Shown piece after piece: positions 56,011 to 64,000 of a stretch of 64,000 bases of DNA (positions are counted from its first letter, which is position 1; the number at the start of each line of letters is the position of its first letter). The DNA lies in NCBI GenBank assembly GCA_019009955.1, contig CM032230.1, positions 122,805,001 through 122,869,000 on the forward strand, in the 5' to 3' direction. The notes under the pieces were generated by a model, which worked only from the letters and a program-made list of their open reading frames with translations, was not told the origin of the DNA and did no database searches. The position numbers were made by a program, and so were the translations under genes. Source of the DNA: Riptortus pedestris. Taxonomy: Eukaryota; Arthropoda; Insecta; Hemiptera; Alydidae.

Positions 56011-57295
56011 CTGTTACCACTCTAGCGGTTGCAATTATTGCTTTATCGTACCAAACTCGATATTTAATCATTTTATGTAAAAAGTAAAGATAAGTTCGTT
56101 AATGGACTACTAAAATTTGATTGATAGAGATAACAATTATTCTGATTCAGTATAATTTACAGTAAAATCTATAGTAAATAGTTTTCAATAAAATTAATAT
56201 GTTATATTCAGATATATTTCACTAATTGTCCTTCTTTCCGGTCATTATTCTATCTATTCAGCACTGCCATGTTGACTACCCTGTTTATTTACAATCCAGA
56301 CATTTTCTGTTGTAGATATTATTAACTTGTAAATTGACTGAAAGATTTCTTTTTACCATTTGCATTTATTCGCTTAACATTCACAGTGGTGTTACCAGTA
56401 TGTAGATTTATCTGTTGTAAACTTTTCCGTAGGAAATTTCCTTAGTTTACGCAGCCCCTGCATAACAAAATTTTTATTTTATAACTGTGTTAAACAGAAT
56501 TTTGTCGAACAAGATGCATTGCTTTAAAAAAAAAAAATAAGTTTTAAATTAATAATAATTTTCTTCTTAGCTTCTAAGGCTTAGGGGAATAATTCATGGA
56601 TGCCTTAGACCAGGTGTGGGCAACCTTTGACATGTTGCGGTCCAAACTTTAGTGCGCACTACATGCACGCAGGTGGTTATATATACGTTCGCAGGCCGCT
56701 TTTAAAAGTAGTGCATTTTAATGTAGTGTTCATAATTTTTAACGATAGACATCAGACATGAAATTATAACAACAATTTAATTATAATACAATTTATTAAA
56801 ATAACAAAATGAAATGAATATAGTACAATCAATGAGTTTGAATTTGGGAAACTAATCCATCGATGTTTGGATTAATTCCACTGATACAAAGACGAAAAGA
56901 ATTTTCCAAATTATCGTCAGTCAGCCTTGTACGATGTTTTGATTTATTAACTTTCTCATTTATAAGTACTGCAAAACACACAAATCTCTCCTCATCTTCC
57001 TCATTTGGATTTAGTAGTGTAATATTTTTGTTTTATTGGGTTTTTCAAAATGTCTTGCTGGCCGGATCAAACCTTACTGTGGGCCAGGGGTTGCCCACAT
57101 ATGCCTTAGACAATTGTTGTCATGTGCTACTAAAAAAAATGTCGTTGAATGCTAATTTTGCAGATGCTATTCAAATACCAATTTTTTTTCCTGATAATTT
57201 TGAATTAATGTATTGTCTTCTTTCTATAATTTCAATCTAGTTTATTTATATTGTTTTCTTTACAGTTAGCTGAATTAGCTGTGAATGGACAATGA
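38590..57295 (+). CDS. GlyS: Glycogen [starch] synthase, complete 13-exon coding region
   Basis: Cytosolic GT3-family retaining glucosyltransferase (EC 2.4.1.11) that extends alpha-1,4-glucan chains from UDP-glucose on glycogenin-primed glycogen. Thirteen exons with GT-AG introns join to 2040 nt, i.e. 679 residues plus TGA; the family is usually about 700-740. Landmarks seen: the KVGGI nucleotide-sugar loop at residues 43-47, HFHEW at 187-191, [14 protein letters not shown] in exon 4, the paired catalytic glutamates E519 and E527 (E-x7-E, in [11 protein letters not shown]), the arginine-rich glucose-6-phosphate helix R588-R600 ([13 protein letters not shown]), and a proline/serine C-tail near 643-661. 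The start is the ATG at 38590, with an in-frame TAA at 38557. Wording such as [14 protein letters not shown] and VTTHNV is closer to Drosophila GlyS than to vertebrate GYS1. Expected control (family knowledge): phosphorylation by GSK3 and CK2, and activation by glucose-6-phosphate. Coding exons: 38590-38719, 41040-41224, 42341-42532, 44177-44374, 46254-46370, 46609-46754, 48038-48158, 50663-50829, 50911-51103, 51423-51597, 53629-53840, 55518-55691, 57266-57295. Confidence 0.96.
38720..41039 (+). other. Glycogen synthase intron 1
   Basis: AT-rich 2.3-kb intron. Apart from a tRNA-derived SINE at 39717-39920 and short C-runs near 39085 and 39147, nothing recognisable is seen. Confidence 0.9.
39717..39920 (+). 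mobile_element. tRNA-derived SINE in glycogen synthase intron 1
   Basis: GGGGGCCTCAGATTAGCC, B box GGTTTGATTCCCACC, AATCCTTAGTTCCACCC, tail GGATGTTAATAAATAAC; sense orientation to the gene. Confidence 0.82.
41040..41224 (+). CDS. GlyS: Glycogen synthase coding exon 2 (residues 44-105)
   Basis: Starts after TTTCAG and completes V44, then [19 protein letters not shown]; the glycine loop after K43 contacts the nucleotide sugar in GT3 enzymes. The rest includes [18 protein letters not shown], a stretch shared with insect glycogen synthases. It ends in phase 0 at TTCCAG|GTATTG. Confidence 0.95.
41225..42340 (+). other. Glycogen synthase intron 2
   Basis: Contains a GC-richer unassigned patch (about 41375-41480) followed directly by a (TA)n tract at 41492-41562. 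The rest is plain AT-rich intron. Confidence 0.9.
41492..41562. repeat. (TA)n microsatellite in intron 2
   Basis: Imperfect then perfect TA run; lies next to an unassigned GC-richer patch and not in an HLE copy. Confidence 0.95.
42341..42532 (+). CDS. GlyS: Glycogen synthase coding exon 3 (residues 106-169)
   Basis: Acceptor TTTCCAG, phase 0. Encodes [20 protein letters not shown] and a run containing [18 protein letters not shown]. This is the N-terminal Rossmann domain; LVEGNP and NDAVL are family signatures. Donor GAG|GTAAAA. Confidence 0.95.
42533..44176 (+). other. Glycogen synthase intron 3
   Basis: Contains poly(A) runs (about 42621-42646 and 43141-43157) and a (TG)n-rich tract at 43853-43996 ending in a G-run. 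The last ~180 bp, from that G-run to the 3' splice site, is the source of the fragment captured at 24319-24535. Confidence 0.9.
43853..43996. repeat. (TG)n-rich tract in intron 3
   Basis: TG run interrupted by CG steps (GTGCGCATG, GTGCGTGCATGCG), ending in a nine-G run. Its distal end is one breakpoint of the fragment duplicated at 24319-24535. Confidence 0.95.
44177..44374 (+). CDS. GlyS: Glycogen synthase coding exon 4 (residues 170-235)
   Basis: Acceptor TTTACAG, phase 0. Begins [22 protein letters not shown]; includes the HFHEW motif and [14 protein letters not shown], both near-invariant in animal glycogen synthases, and ends NNLPY before donor GTATGT. The first ~33 nt and the preceding intron are duplicated in inverted orientation inside a mobile element at 24319-24535. 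Confidence 0.95.
44375..46253 (+). other. Glycogen synthase intron 4
   Basis: 1.9 kb; carries one minus-strand SINE (44780-45000). No other recognisable element. Confidence 0.9.
44780..45000 (-). mobile_element. tRNA-derived SINE in glycogen synthase intron 4
   Basis: Tail TTATTATTATTTACATCC, GGGACGGGTTATCTACAGG, B-box complement GGAATCGAACCCGCC, head complement GGCCAACCTGAACCCCC; antisense to the gene. The B box is the best preserved of the family. Confidence 0.85.
46254..46370 (+). CDS. GlyS: Glycogen synthase coding exon 5 (residues 236-274)
   Basis: Acceptor TTTTTCAG, phase 0. Encodes [17 protein letters not shown], a hallmark stretch of the family, then [21 protein letters not shown]. 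Donor GAG|GTAAAA, phase 0. Confidence 0.95.
46609..46754 (+). CDS. GlyS: Glycogen synthase coding exon 6 (residues 275-322 plus 2 nt)
   Basis: Acceptor TTTTTAG. Encodes [19 protein letters not shown], then [13 protein letters not shown] and VRGHFYG, the interdomain segment with strong identity to human and fly enzymes. Donor TATGG|GTATGT splits the codon of G323. Confidence 0.95.
46885..47450 (-). mobile_element. LTR-like promoter unit (probable solo LTR), antisense in intron 6
   Basis: GC-richer than its surroundings. On the minus strand it has a TATA box (AGCTATATAAGGG, 47271-47283), a downstream start-like region (AGTTAGTTTAGTTTGTTCTC, GTGCGTTCAGTGCAG), then about 325 nt later AATAAA (46954-46959) followed by GTGCAGTG. 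U3-TATA-R-polyA order and ~0.56 kb length fit an LTR. No second LTR, coding region or clear target duplication was found, so ends are approximate and the class is not assigned. Confidence 0.55.
47271..47283 (-). promoter_or_regulatory. TATA box of the intronic LTR-like unit
   Basis: AGCTATATAAGGG on the minus strand, with a GC-rich stretch just downstream; it would drive transcription antisense to glycogen synthase. Confidence 0.5.
48038..48158 (+). CDS. GlyS: Glycogen synthase coding exon 7 (residues 323-363)
   Basis: Acceptor ATTTCAG. Completes G323, then [20 protein letters not shown] and [15 protein letters not shown], the start of the C-terminal Rossmann domain. Donor AAG|GTAAAG, phase 0. 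Confidence 0.95.
48159..50662 (+). other. Glycogen synthase intron 7
   Basis: The longest intron (2.5 kb). Only two scraps of the HLE family are visible: a left-end motif near 49988-50010 and a minus-strand piece at about 50405-50470. Otherwise AT-rich with no recognised content. Confidence 0.88.
50663..50829 (+). CDS. GlyS: Glycogen synthase coding exon 8 (residues 364-418 plus 2 nt)
   Basis: Acceptor GTTTCTAG. Encodes [20 protein letters not shown], then [10 protein letters not shown] and a helix ending GKRLYEICL. The variable ESHSQ replaces the surface-loop sequence of other species. Donor AAG|GTTTGT. Confidence 0.94.
50911..51103 (+). CDS. GlyS: Glycogen synthase coding exon 9 (residues 419-483)
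   Basis: Begins after ATAAAG, completing S419, then [20 protein letters not shown] and [18 protein letters not shown], a diagnostic segment of animal GT3 enzymes. The intron before it is only 81 nt, the shortest of the gene. Donor AAA|GTAAGA. Confidence 0.94.
51423..51597 (+). CDS. GlyS: Glycogen synthase coding exon 10 (residues 484-541 plus 1 nt)
   Basis: Catalytic-core exon: [20 protein letters not shown], then [20 protein letters not shown] with E519 and E527 forming the E-x7-E pair. It ends at NLSG with the glycine codon split by donor TCAG|GTCAGT. Confidence 0.96.
51632..52785 (+). mobile_element. HLE element in glycogen synthase intron 10, carrying a SINE
   Basis: Left end TTAGCAGATTTCACATAG, AATTGAGGTTTTACTCATG, TGTTGAAATCGGACCAGGG; then TTTCAGCTTTCAGTAAAC, a minus-strand SINE (51959-52174), and the continuation TTCTACTCATCAC, TAATGGCGTTAATCGTACC (second module) and right end GGGTAATCTGCTTAGTTTAC. 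Without the SINE it is about 940 bp. It follows exon 10 by 35 bp. Confidence 0.75.
51959..52174 (-). mobile_element. tRNA-derived SINE inside an HLE element (intron 10)
   Basis: Tail ATAATTATTTATTAACATCC, GGTTACCACCCTTTTC, GGGAATCGAACTCGCC, head complement GGCTAACCTGAGCCCC. Interrupts the HLE sequence between TTCAGTAAAC and TTCTACTCATC, so it is younger than that copy. Confidence 0.83.
52786..52935 (+). repeat. Family B repeat fragment in intron 10
   Basis: CCAATGTATTGGAACAGAGA, TTTCAAATGAAATAGTTC and TGTTTATTTAATTTAGTAG, matching the 60280-60400 part of family B; directly follows an HLE copy. Confidence 0.55.
53629..53840 (+). CDS. GlyS: Glycogen synthase coding exon 11 (residues 542-612)
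   Basis: Acceptor TTCGTAG. Encodes [20 protein letters not shown], then the arginine-rich allosteric helix [13 protein letters not shown] (R588, R589, R591, R595, R597, R600) and LLDWRSLGI. In family members these arginines bind glucose-6-phosphate and transmit phosphorylation inhibition. Donor ATT|GTGAGT. Confidence 0.95.
54593..55268 (+). mobile_element. HLE element, full length, in glycogen synthase intron 11
   Basis: Intact left terminus TTAGCAGATTTCCCTTAAGG, GTCCATCGATCCTACCCAGG, (TA)n at 54708-54741, CACTCTAGCGGTTGC, GGCTGAAATCGGACCAGG, the GCGTGTGTGTAGC insert shared with 16617-17306, and right end GTGGGAAATCTGCTTAA, GGAGCCCCTGC, GACAGACTT. It ends about 250 bp before exon 12, in sense orientation with the gene. 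Confidence 0.85.
55518..55691 (+). CDS. GlyS: Glycogen synthase coding exon 12 (residues 613-670), phosphoregulatory tail
   Basis: Acceptor TTTCTAG. Encodes [19 protein letters not shown] and the C-terminal regulatory tail [20 protein letters not shown] followed by an acidic run. S648 and S652 match vertebrate sites 3a and 3b by context; S661 in HSDDE matches the CK2 site. Donor GAG|GTAAGT. Confidence 0.94.
55935..56475 (+). mobile_element. HLE element in glycogen synthase intron 12, left-truncated
   Basis: AGGTCCGTTCAAAATTC, (TA)n at 55961-56006, CACTCTAGCGGTTGC, AGTTCGTTAATGG, then the TAGTAAATAGTTTTCAATAA block also found at 9332-9897, and right end TAGGAAATTTCCTTAG with GCAGCCCCTGC. Confidence 0.72.
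56610..57102 (-). mobile_element. Non-autonomous hAT transposon in glycogen synthase intron 12
   Basis: An 8-bp target duplication GCCTTAGA flanks it (56602-56609 and 57103-57110). Termini CCAGGTGTGGGCAACC and GGTTGCCCACATAT are imperfect inverted repeats of the hAT CAGGGGTGGGCAACC type. It contains the 3' end of a transposase gene on the minus strand. Removing it restores an ordinary intron sequence. Confidence 0.88.
56829..56990 (-). pseudogene. hAT (ZBED/FAM200-like) transposase C-terminal remnant
   Basis: Minus-strand frame with [15 protein letters not shown], then [18 protein letters not shown] and stop (complement at 56829-56831). RxRLTDxxLxxxLR and P-x-I-D-x-LV are the end signature of ZBED5/FAM200-type hAT transposases (family knowledge). 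Everything upstream is missing. Confidence 0.65.
57266..57295 (+). CDS. GlyS: Glycogen synthase coding exon 13 (residues 671-679, stop)
   Basis: Acceptor TTTACAG, phase 0. Encodes LAELAVNGQ and TGA (57293-57295). The short acidic/LxEL ending resembles the ELKELGI-type ending of fly GlyS, which supports it as the true terminal exon despite its size. Confidence 0.88.
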   Translation, partial: LAELAVNGQ

Positions 57296-57657
57296 AATGC
57301 GACTCTACTTGGCTCTCAGTTATTTGTTCCTTTGATGAATTTGAAAATTATCAAGATTTTATTTTTATACTAGCTTTATTTATGAGTACTTTTTTTTTTT
57401 TTTTTGAACATGTCTCATTCGAGATTGAAGTCATATCATAGTTAAAGTGCCATGTAGTTTAATTATGAGACTTAAGAGACTGCCAATTTGATTTACAAAT
57501 ATTTGTATATTTCTCTCTTTAATTATGGCACAAGATACTGACATTAGTTTTACCTAGTTTGCATTAGATTATTGGGTCATGTAAAACATAAATTTGAAAT
57601 TTGAGGATCCTTTTAATTAAGGATAGCTATTTTTATTTTATTATTATTATTTTTTTA

Positions 57658-57663
57658 AATAAA
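57658..57663 (+). promoter_or_regulatory. Candidate polyadenylation signal of glycogen synthase
   Basis: First AATAAA after the stop codon, 363 nt downstream, inside an A-rich run. Another lies at 57905-57910. Which one is used cannot be told from sequence; a longer 3' UTR is possible because the next kilobases contain few repeats. Confidence 0.45.
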
Positions 57664-59969
57664 AAAAATATAAAATTGCCGAACAAATTAGTTGTACATA
57701 TTATTACTCTCTCTCTTAATTTTCATTTTTAAAAATTGTATTACATTATTATTGTAGGGGGGAATCTGAAATTCTCAATTTCACTGTCTAAAAAGATTTG
57801 AACATTAGTTTATTTAAACATTGGCCTATGAAAAAAACATTTAAAAGAATTCTGTTTTCAAAAAAAAAAAACAACCTTTTATTAAAGAAGTCATATTATT
57901 TTAAAATAAAACATAGTTAAAAGAATTATATCATTTTTGCGGAGGGCGATGATGGTAGTAGGTAAAAGTGTACTTTCATACTAAAGGTGCCCAGTTCAAG
58001 GCCAAGGATTGTATACTCTGGATTTTATTTCATAGTGTGTTTACCAGGCTTTGAAGCTGGACTTGTACCCCTCCTCTAGCACCCACTCAGCATTGTGCGG
58101 CAATTGAGTAGTTGCTTTAATAAAACTAGTGATATTTGGTCCCCACTAAAACACAGCAGTAAATGTTTCGAGCTGACTACTTGATTTCCCACAAAGCCTT
58201 GTAGTAGGCCTTCATTGGCAGTTGAGTTAGCAATTTTCATTTTCATATTATATTTGTTTATTTTATCAGGATCAAATTTAAAACTATATAATGGAAAGCT
58301 GATACAGTGCTTGTCAACAGAATTAATTAGTTTATAATGCAAAATGCTATAATTCTTAAGCTCAAATATACACACAGAACATGTTGATTTTATTTTCTTC
58401 TTGAGTTCATATTTTCATTCTTTCATGCTTTGAAGTCCATCATGAAATTCATTCATTAATTAAAGGTAGTTTTTTTTTTGCTTAATATTTTAAACCTTTG
58501 CAATATATATGATGAATTGTAAATTTTTATTGTTTTGCGGGGAGGAGAGGGGTATTGTTCAAAATTTTGGGATACAATTTTAATATAAAAGAAATTCAGC
58601 TCAATATCAAATTATATTGTAAAATGATTTTTTCTTACAACCACTTTTTAACCTTCTCGTCTTAAAAAATGGCTACTGCTATCTAAATTTGAGAGGTCAG
58701 ATCTGCTATTAAGATTAATGATAATTGTATAAATATATCTTTAGTTCATGATTTTAATAGTAGTATTTGTTGAGAAAAAATCATTATTTCTTTCAATTAC
58801 TGAATGCTGGTTTAACTGGATAGAGTTCTTAATTATTTTTTATATTATACAAATCGTTTAAAATTTAAGAACATATTTTGAACAATTATAATAATGTTTC
58901 GATAATTATTGGTATCTCCAATATTACTTATTAGAGGTATTCATGAAATGTGTGCTAAATGCTGTATGTATTACCGTGTTTCCGTGGATTCTGAACTTTA
59001 AGTGACTGAACCGAGTGTTAAAATATTATTTACTTAAGTAAGGTTATCCTTGTTCTATAAAAATGAACAGCTACTAGCAGGATGGTTTAAATCAAGGGAG
59101 CTATAAAGTTTACTACATCCTTACAATTAGCACAGGTGGAATGAGTACCTGTTATTGTTCAGTTATAATGAAGCCAATTCATTACAGTTTACTGATTTCT
59201 CTCTCTTTTTTTTGTTATATATGGTTAAATATGTATTAACTTAAATACAGCTTTATATTTTTTAAAATATACAATATTTATGAAATTATTTCATTGTTAT
59301 ATTTCCTAAGCCCTTTTCTATCAAAGCTACGAAGACTACGTTTGATGTGTTCCGAGTTATTGTAATTTTTGTTTCCATAGCTTGAACATGATGGACATAG
59401 TAATTAAATTGAACTTGCCTCATTTCTAGTTAGTTAACTAAAGTTCAGTCTAGTTACCTACAAGATTTCCCTGGCCTAGAATAGTATTAGAATGGAAACT
59501 AGTGCGTTTATGTGAAAAAATGCATTAATATGTTTTTAAGTTATAATAACAATGAAATTAATCTATTCTATAATAATTCTAGAGGTTGACAGTATTAGAA
59601 CTGATCACTGTATAGAGAGACTCAATTCTTAACTAGCAGGTTTCACAAAAAGGAAGCCTTATTAGAAGTTGTAATTTTTTCTGAGAACACCCTCTTCAGA
59701 TTGTATATCTTTAAACCTACTTATTCCTCCTTTCCAATCCATTTCTTATGAAAAATTAAACTTTTTGAAGAGACTGTTGAAGAGGCAGATCAATAAATTA
59801 TGATTCTCCCCATTGCTTCTTCAGATGCTTATTTTAAACATTTTCACATCATGCTGTATAGACAAGCTTCATGAAGGCTATCTCTAAGTGTCTTAAAAAT
59901 AACTAAATAATGTTTTAAAAAAAGTGACATGGACATGACTTAACTTGAACTATTATTAAATAAAATATA

Positions 59970-60440
59970 CAAATTGTTTTGCTGAACTTCATTTGAATGT
60001 GACCTACAATATCTCCATTCCAATGCATTACATCAAAAAATGTCGTGGAACATAGTTTATAGATATTTTTATGAGGAAAAAAGAAGGCTTAGAATATTGA
60101 AATTTCATATTTAGGACTGTGGTACAGTCTATTTGTGCACCTTCTCTTTTGATTGAAATTGGGTATAGGGAGGGAGGATTTAGGGGGCAAAAAAATTTGT
60201 AAATTTCTCCATACATATTAGAGATACATCATATTTTCGTTTATCATAAAAATATTTATAAATTATGTTCTATGACAATTTTTGCTCCAATGCATTGGAA
60301 CGTAGATTTCATATATCACTTTCAAATGAAATAATTTTAAATAGTGCAACCAACAATTTTGTTTACTTAATTTAATAGGTGTATTAGAAAGTTGTTTAGT
60401 ACTAACATCAGATTTTTTTCTTTTTCTAATCAATACTATT
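59970..60440. repeat. Foldback form of family B downstream of glycogen synthase
   Basis: The left arm (about 59970-60075) and right arm (about 60230-60360) are imperfect inverse complements: CCATTCCAATGCATTACATC against CTCCAATGCATTGGAACG, and GGAACATAGTTTATAGATAT against ATTTATAAATTATGTTCTAT. The loop holds the left half of family B (TTGAAATTTCATATTTAGGA). Confidence 0.65.
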
Positions 60441-63400
60441 TTTTAAATTTTTTTTTATATATTTTTTTTTAAGGAAACTAAATTTATTTGAACCCATGAA
60501 TGATAATAAGTATATCAATATTTGTCCAATAACCATCCCATGCCTCTTAAGAATGATTGTAGGTGAAATTATAGGTATTATTACATTAACTGAATCTCCC
60601 AATTGCCACTTTAGGATATAAAAACTGAATGACTCTATAGTAACTATGCATGTTACATGATATTTGTGGAATCTGATGAAAATGACGAAATGATGTTTTA
60701 TAAAGGTTGGTCAAATGTTTATATTTCCCCTGGAAACCATACCTGTTTAAATCCATCAACAATGGGCATCAAGGCTAGTCATGTATAACAGTAAAAGAGT
60801 TGGAGAATTTAAGATTATTAAATAATAAAAATAGCTTGTTCTAATAAACTACATACCACATGAAAATAAGGATATATAAAAAATGCTCTAAAAAACATAT
60901 ATCATTTATTTAAATATTTATCTAAAATAAGACATGCATTCTTAACATTTCAGAAACAAAAGATATGGTAACGTTCGAACACTCCACAAACTTAATTATA
61001 TTATATGTATTATTTGCAATATATTCAAATACATATATAAAATGGAATGGTTTTCCTTTATTTATTATATGCTTGTAGCAACATTTAAAATTTATATAGG
61101 AAACAACAACAATTTCCGATACTCTACGACATATACAATAACTCTACTTTTTGATTGACACTTTATTTACAACACAAAATATATATTCATTTATATATAT
61201 ATATATTTAAAATTATTGATAAACAATGGTGAATCACAATTCAAAGTGCTTTTTAAACAAAATATTCACAGTGCATATAAATGTATATTGCACAATGGTC
61301 CTTGACCAATTTTTATATTTTATTTTTTCGACATAGTACTACTAAACTATAGATGGTAAATAACATTTATTATATTTACAAGTATTATTCTGAGAATAAA
61401 GTTATAATTTATACTAAAGTACACATTTTAATGAGTGAGTAGTCAGATCAATAAAGGTCTTTTAAGACCCATTAGGTAATCAAAATTGCATTTACAATTT
61501 GCAGATAGTGGAAGATTACACTTTTCCATTTAATACAAACAAGGGCTTATAAAAATGTTGGATACAAAACTATAAAATTATTGCTATTTTGTTTTATCCT
61601 ACTTAAAACAAAAGAAATAAACATTAATTCAAACCCTGTGAATTTGAGCACCATATTATGTGTAGGCCACACAGCTATCACAGAGATTAGGAGGGATTTT
61701 GAAGTTTCACTACTAATTGTGCCACTCTGAAGAAACTAGAGTTTTTCGTATGTGTGTAATTTAAAGTAAATGCAATTTATTGTAGTGTGTCATAAAGATT
61801 TTCTACTAATATACCTAAAATATTAAGTTATTTCATGAGTTTGATTTTTTTTTTTTTTTTTGTAGGAATGGTGTTCTGTAAGGGTACTTAGGAATTATCT
61901 ACTGTACATAAGGGAAACAGTGTCTTTGAAAGTGTTTAGGGCTGCTACATATTGCTAACTTCTGGTGCATGCTAGTTTTATTTAATAATTAAATAGGCTT
62001 GCATGTATGACATATGTTATGTTGGTGTAATACATTTTAACATTATTGCTCTCAGTATTTACATATTTAAATGTTATATAACATCTGCTCCTTTTCTAAT
62101 AGATTAACTGTTTCAAAACCTATGCTTCTGTTTTACTACTGCGTTATACATCTATTTCATTATTAATGACAACAAATTTTACTTTTTACTAATTGAATTT
62201 CAAATGTACACAATCTAATATACTACTCAAACGTTGAGAATAAAAGCTGTTTGTTATATTGCTGCGAATGTATTTGAGAAGAAATATAGCCTTATTTAGA
62301 GATTGTCACTTTTATATTAATCAACTTTATAATGAAAAAGTTGGAAGTACATTCAACTAAGTTAATAAACATATGAATGTAGAAATATTCTCTACACTAG
62401 CAAAATAAGTATAATTTTCATAACAGTACTGATCCATTGAACACTTCAAAAACTATCTACTAGATGAATACAGAGAAGTAGTGAACAAGTCATTATTGAT
62501 CAATTAAAAGTAAATTAGGTAGGATAATTTGAATTACACATTTAAGATTAAAGTGACATTTATGATAGATTTACAGACAACGTTAAGGTCATAAAATGAC
62601 CCCCTTCAAACAGAGCGTCAATGGTATTTTATATATATTCTCTATGCTTCAGCAAAAATATCAAAAGCAATATTAATAATTCAGATTTATTTAAATAAAA
62701 AATCATTTTTATATTATATAACAGTATTCAGCATATTATATGATATTAAACGTTTAAGCAACTATTTGAGAACTACATTTTTAATGTGTTTGTAGCTATT
62801 CATATTTAGAATTTGATTTGAAACTATTTTTCTGTAAATTATTACTTTTGATGTTTACTGATTGCCATTGGATGTTTAGCACGAGGATGGATCAAGATGT
62901 TGCATTGAAGCTGCACCTTATTAACACCTTGAATTTATTGATATTTAATAAGGCCAGTAGCTAAAAAATTGTAAATAATTTATTAAATCATAATAATTAA
63001 TTAAATGAAAATTATTGTACTTTAGAATCGAGACTTGAAATGCAATTGAACTAATGATTTAAATCCAAAACAATATAGTAGGTAACACCTACTAAGTAAA
63101 ATGGTTGACTATTTTCAGTGTGTAATCCGAATCCTATAGCTCTCTATTAAGTATTGATTTTGGTATCTTGTAGGGTCATCATTATGTTGGATACTAAATA
63201 TTTGGGAACTCTCAGCACAAATCTTGGAATAACCAAGCAAAATGCTTTTAAAAAAATGAAAAAAAGATTGCCTCTTGATTATTTGTATCTTGAGATTGTT
63301 TCTCTGTCCTGTTGACACTGACTTTCCGTTTTGATTGGGGAGGGAGGTAAGCATTGAACCAGAAAAAAATAGTGAGTGCAATTCATATTATGTACAAAAA

Positions 63401-64000
63401 TTATATAAAAGTTTCTTTCGAAACAAACAATTTTACTTTGTATAAGACGATGAACATATCAATATAATGATCATTGGATGTTAATTACTATGTTTTGTTT
63501 AGCTTTTTCAACACCATATAGTCCCAATCTTCCTAGTTTAGGCTCATACTGAACTTTTATCATTTGCACCAAAACTTTTGATGGGAATTATGCATTCTAA
63601 TTAATAAAATTAAACAACTTTTAAATAGAAACTTGCCATATTTGTTATTTTTTATTTGGGCTGTCTCCCTAATGAGAATCATTTATTTACTTAACTTCCA
63701 AGCTTAATTATTTATAGTTTAGGGTGAATAGTAGAGGTTTATCATTAGTCAAAATGTTAAGACATCAGGTACAAGGGTTAGTTTTTTTGAAGAAAGAAGG
63801 TGTATTTATTTTTCTATGGGAATAATTTCTGCAAATATTTAAAAAGTTTGTATGTTATGGGATAGATTAAAAAAAAAAAAGAGGAATTATTAACAATTTT
63901 TTTTTTGAGACTGAAATGATAACATGTTGATATATTTCAAAAAAAGATCCATGTATAATTTAGTAGGATCTGACAGTGAATAATAAATAATGCGAACTAA

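Larger units (their letters stand above)
57296..64000. other. Glycogen synthase 3' UTR and downstream DNA
   Basis: The first few hundred bases are 3' UTR. Beyond that there is no coding sequence I can support, and only one repeat (59970-60440). The stretch is clearly poorer in mobile elements than the upstream 30 kb. Confidence 0.5.

Noticed and set aside
61866..61960. Alternative terminal exon after a strong pyrimidine tract and TAG (EWCSVRVLRNYLLYIRE)
   Set aside because: The acceptor looks good, but the peptide does not resemble glycogen synthase ends, and exon 13 already gives a family-like ending.
1..64000. CRISPR arrays, prokaryotic operons or rRNA genes
   Set aside because: No direct-repeat/spacer arrays, no closely packed open frames and no rRNA sequence. 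Spliced gene structure and SINE/LINE/hAT content make this a eukaryotic nuclear window.

Overview
This is AT-rich animal nuclear DNA, most likely from an insect or another arthropod. The one gene I can name with confidence is a 13-exon glycogen synthase gene on the + strand (coding 38590-57295, 679 codons). Its phases join without a gap, and its protein resembles insect glycogen synthases such as Drosophila GlyS more than the vertebrate enzymes. Nothing here is bacterial: there are no operons, ribosome binding sites or CRISPR arrays.

Layout. 1-6650 is AT-rich sequence with one old repeat copy and some weak exon-like open frames on the minus strand. 6650-36400 is a dense field of mobile elements. 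The main component is one non-autonomous family, called HLE here, with about 25 copies and fragments. Each full copy has a 12-bp subterminal inverted repeat (AGCAGATTTCCC near the left end, GGGAAATCTGCT near the right end), a short stem-loop just inside the right end, usually a (TA)n tract in the left half, and no target duplication. That is the architecture of Helentron/HINE-type rolling-circle elements. Among these copies lie a tRNA-derived SINE family (about 11 copies in the window), LINE 3'-end remnants, a deleted pogo/Tigger element, a 51-bp minisatellite and a tRNA-Trp retropseudogene. 36400-38590 is quieter. 38590-57295 is the glycogen synthase gene; its introns carry SINEs, HLE copies, an antisense LTR-like promoter unit and a hAT element with a clear 8-bp target duplication. 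57296-64000 is the 3' UTR and downstream DNA, poor in repeats apart from one foldback repeat.

Main observation. The HLE copy at about 24180-25112 contains an inverted piece of the glycogen synthase gene of this same window: the last ~180 bp of intron 3, its 3' splice site, and the first ~33 nt of exon 4 (source about 43990-44209). The piece sits exactly between the left and right parts of the element, next to the microsatellite. This looks like a recent gene-fragment capture by a rolling-circle element. A + strand transcript of the element would be antisense to a glycogen synthase splice junction.

Nested insertions date the elements relative to one another: HLE into HLE (6841-7396), SINE into HLE (26837-27047 and 51959-52174), and pogo into HLE (27124-28025). 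All calls come from reading the sequence by eye. Family names rest on motif recognition, and boundaries of degraded elements are approximate.
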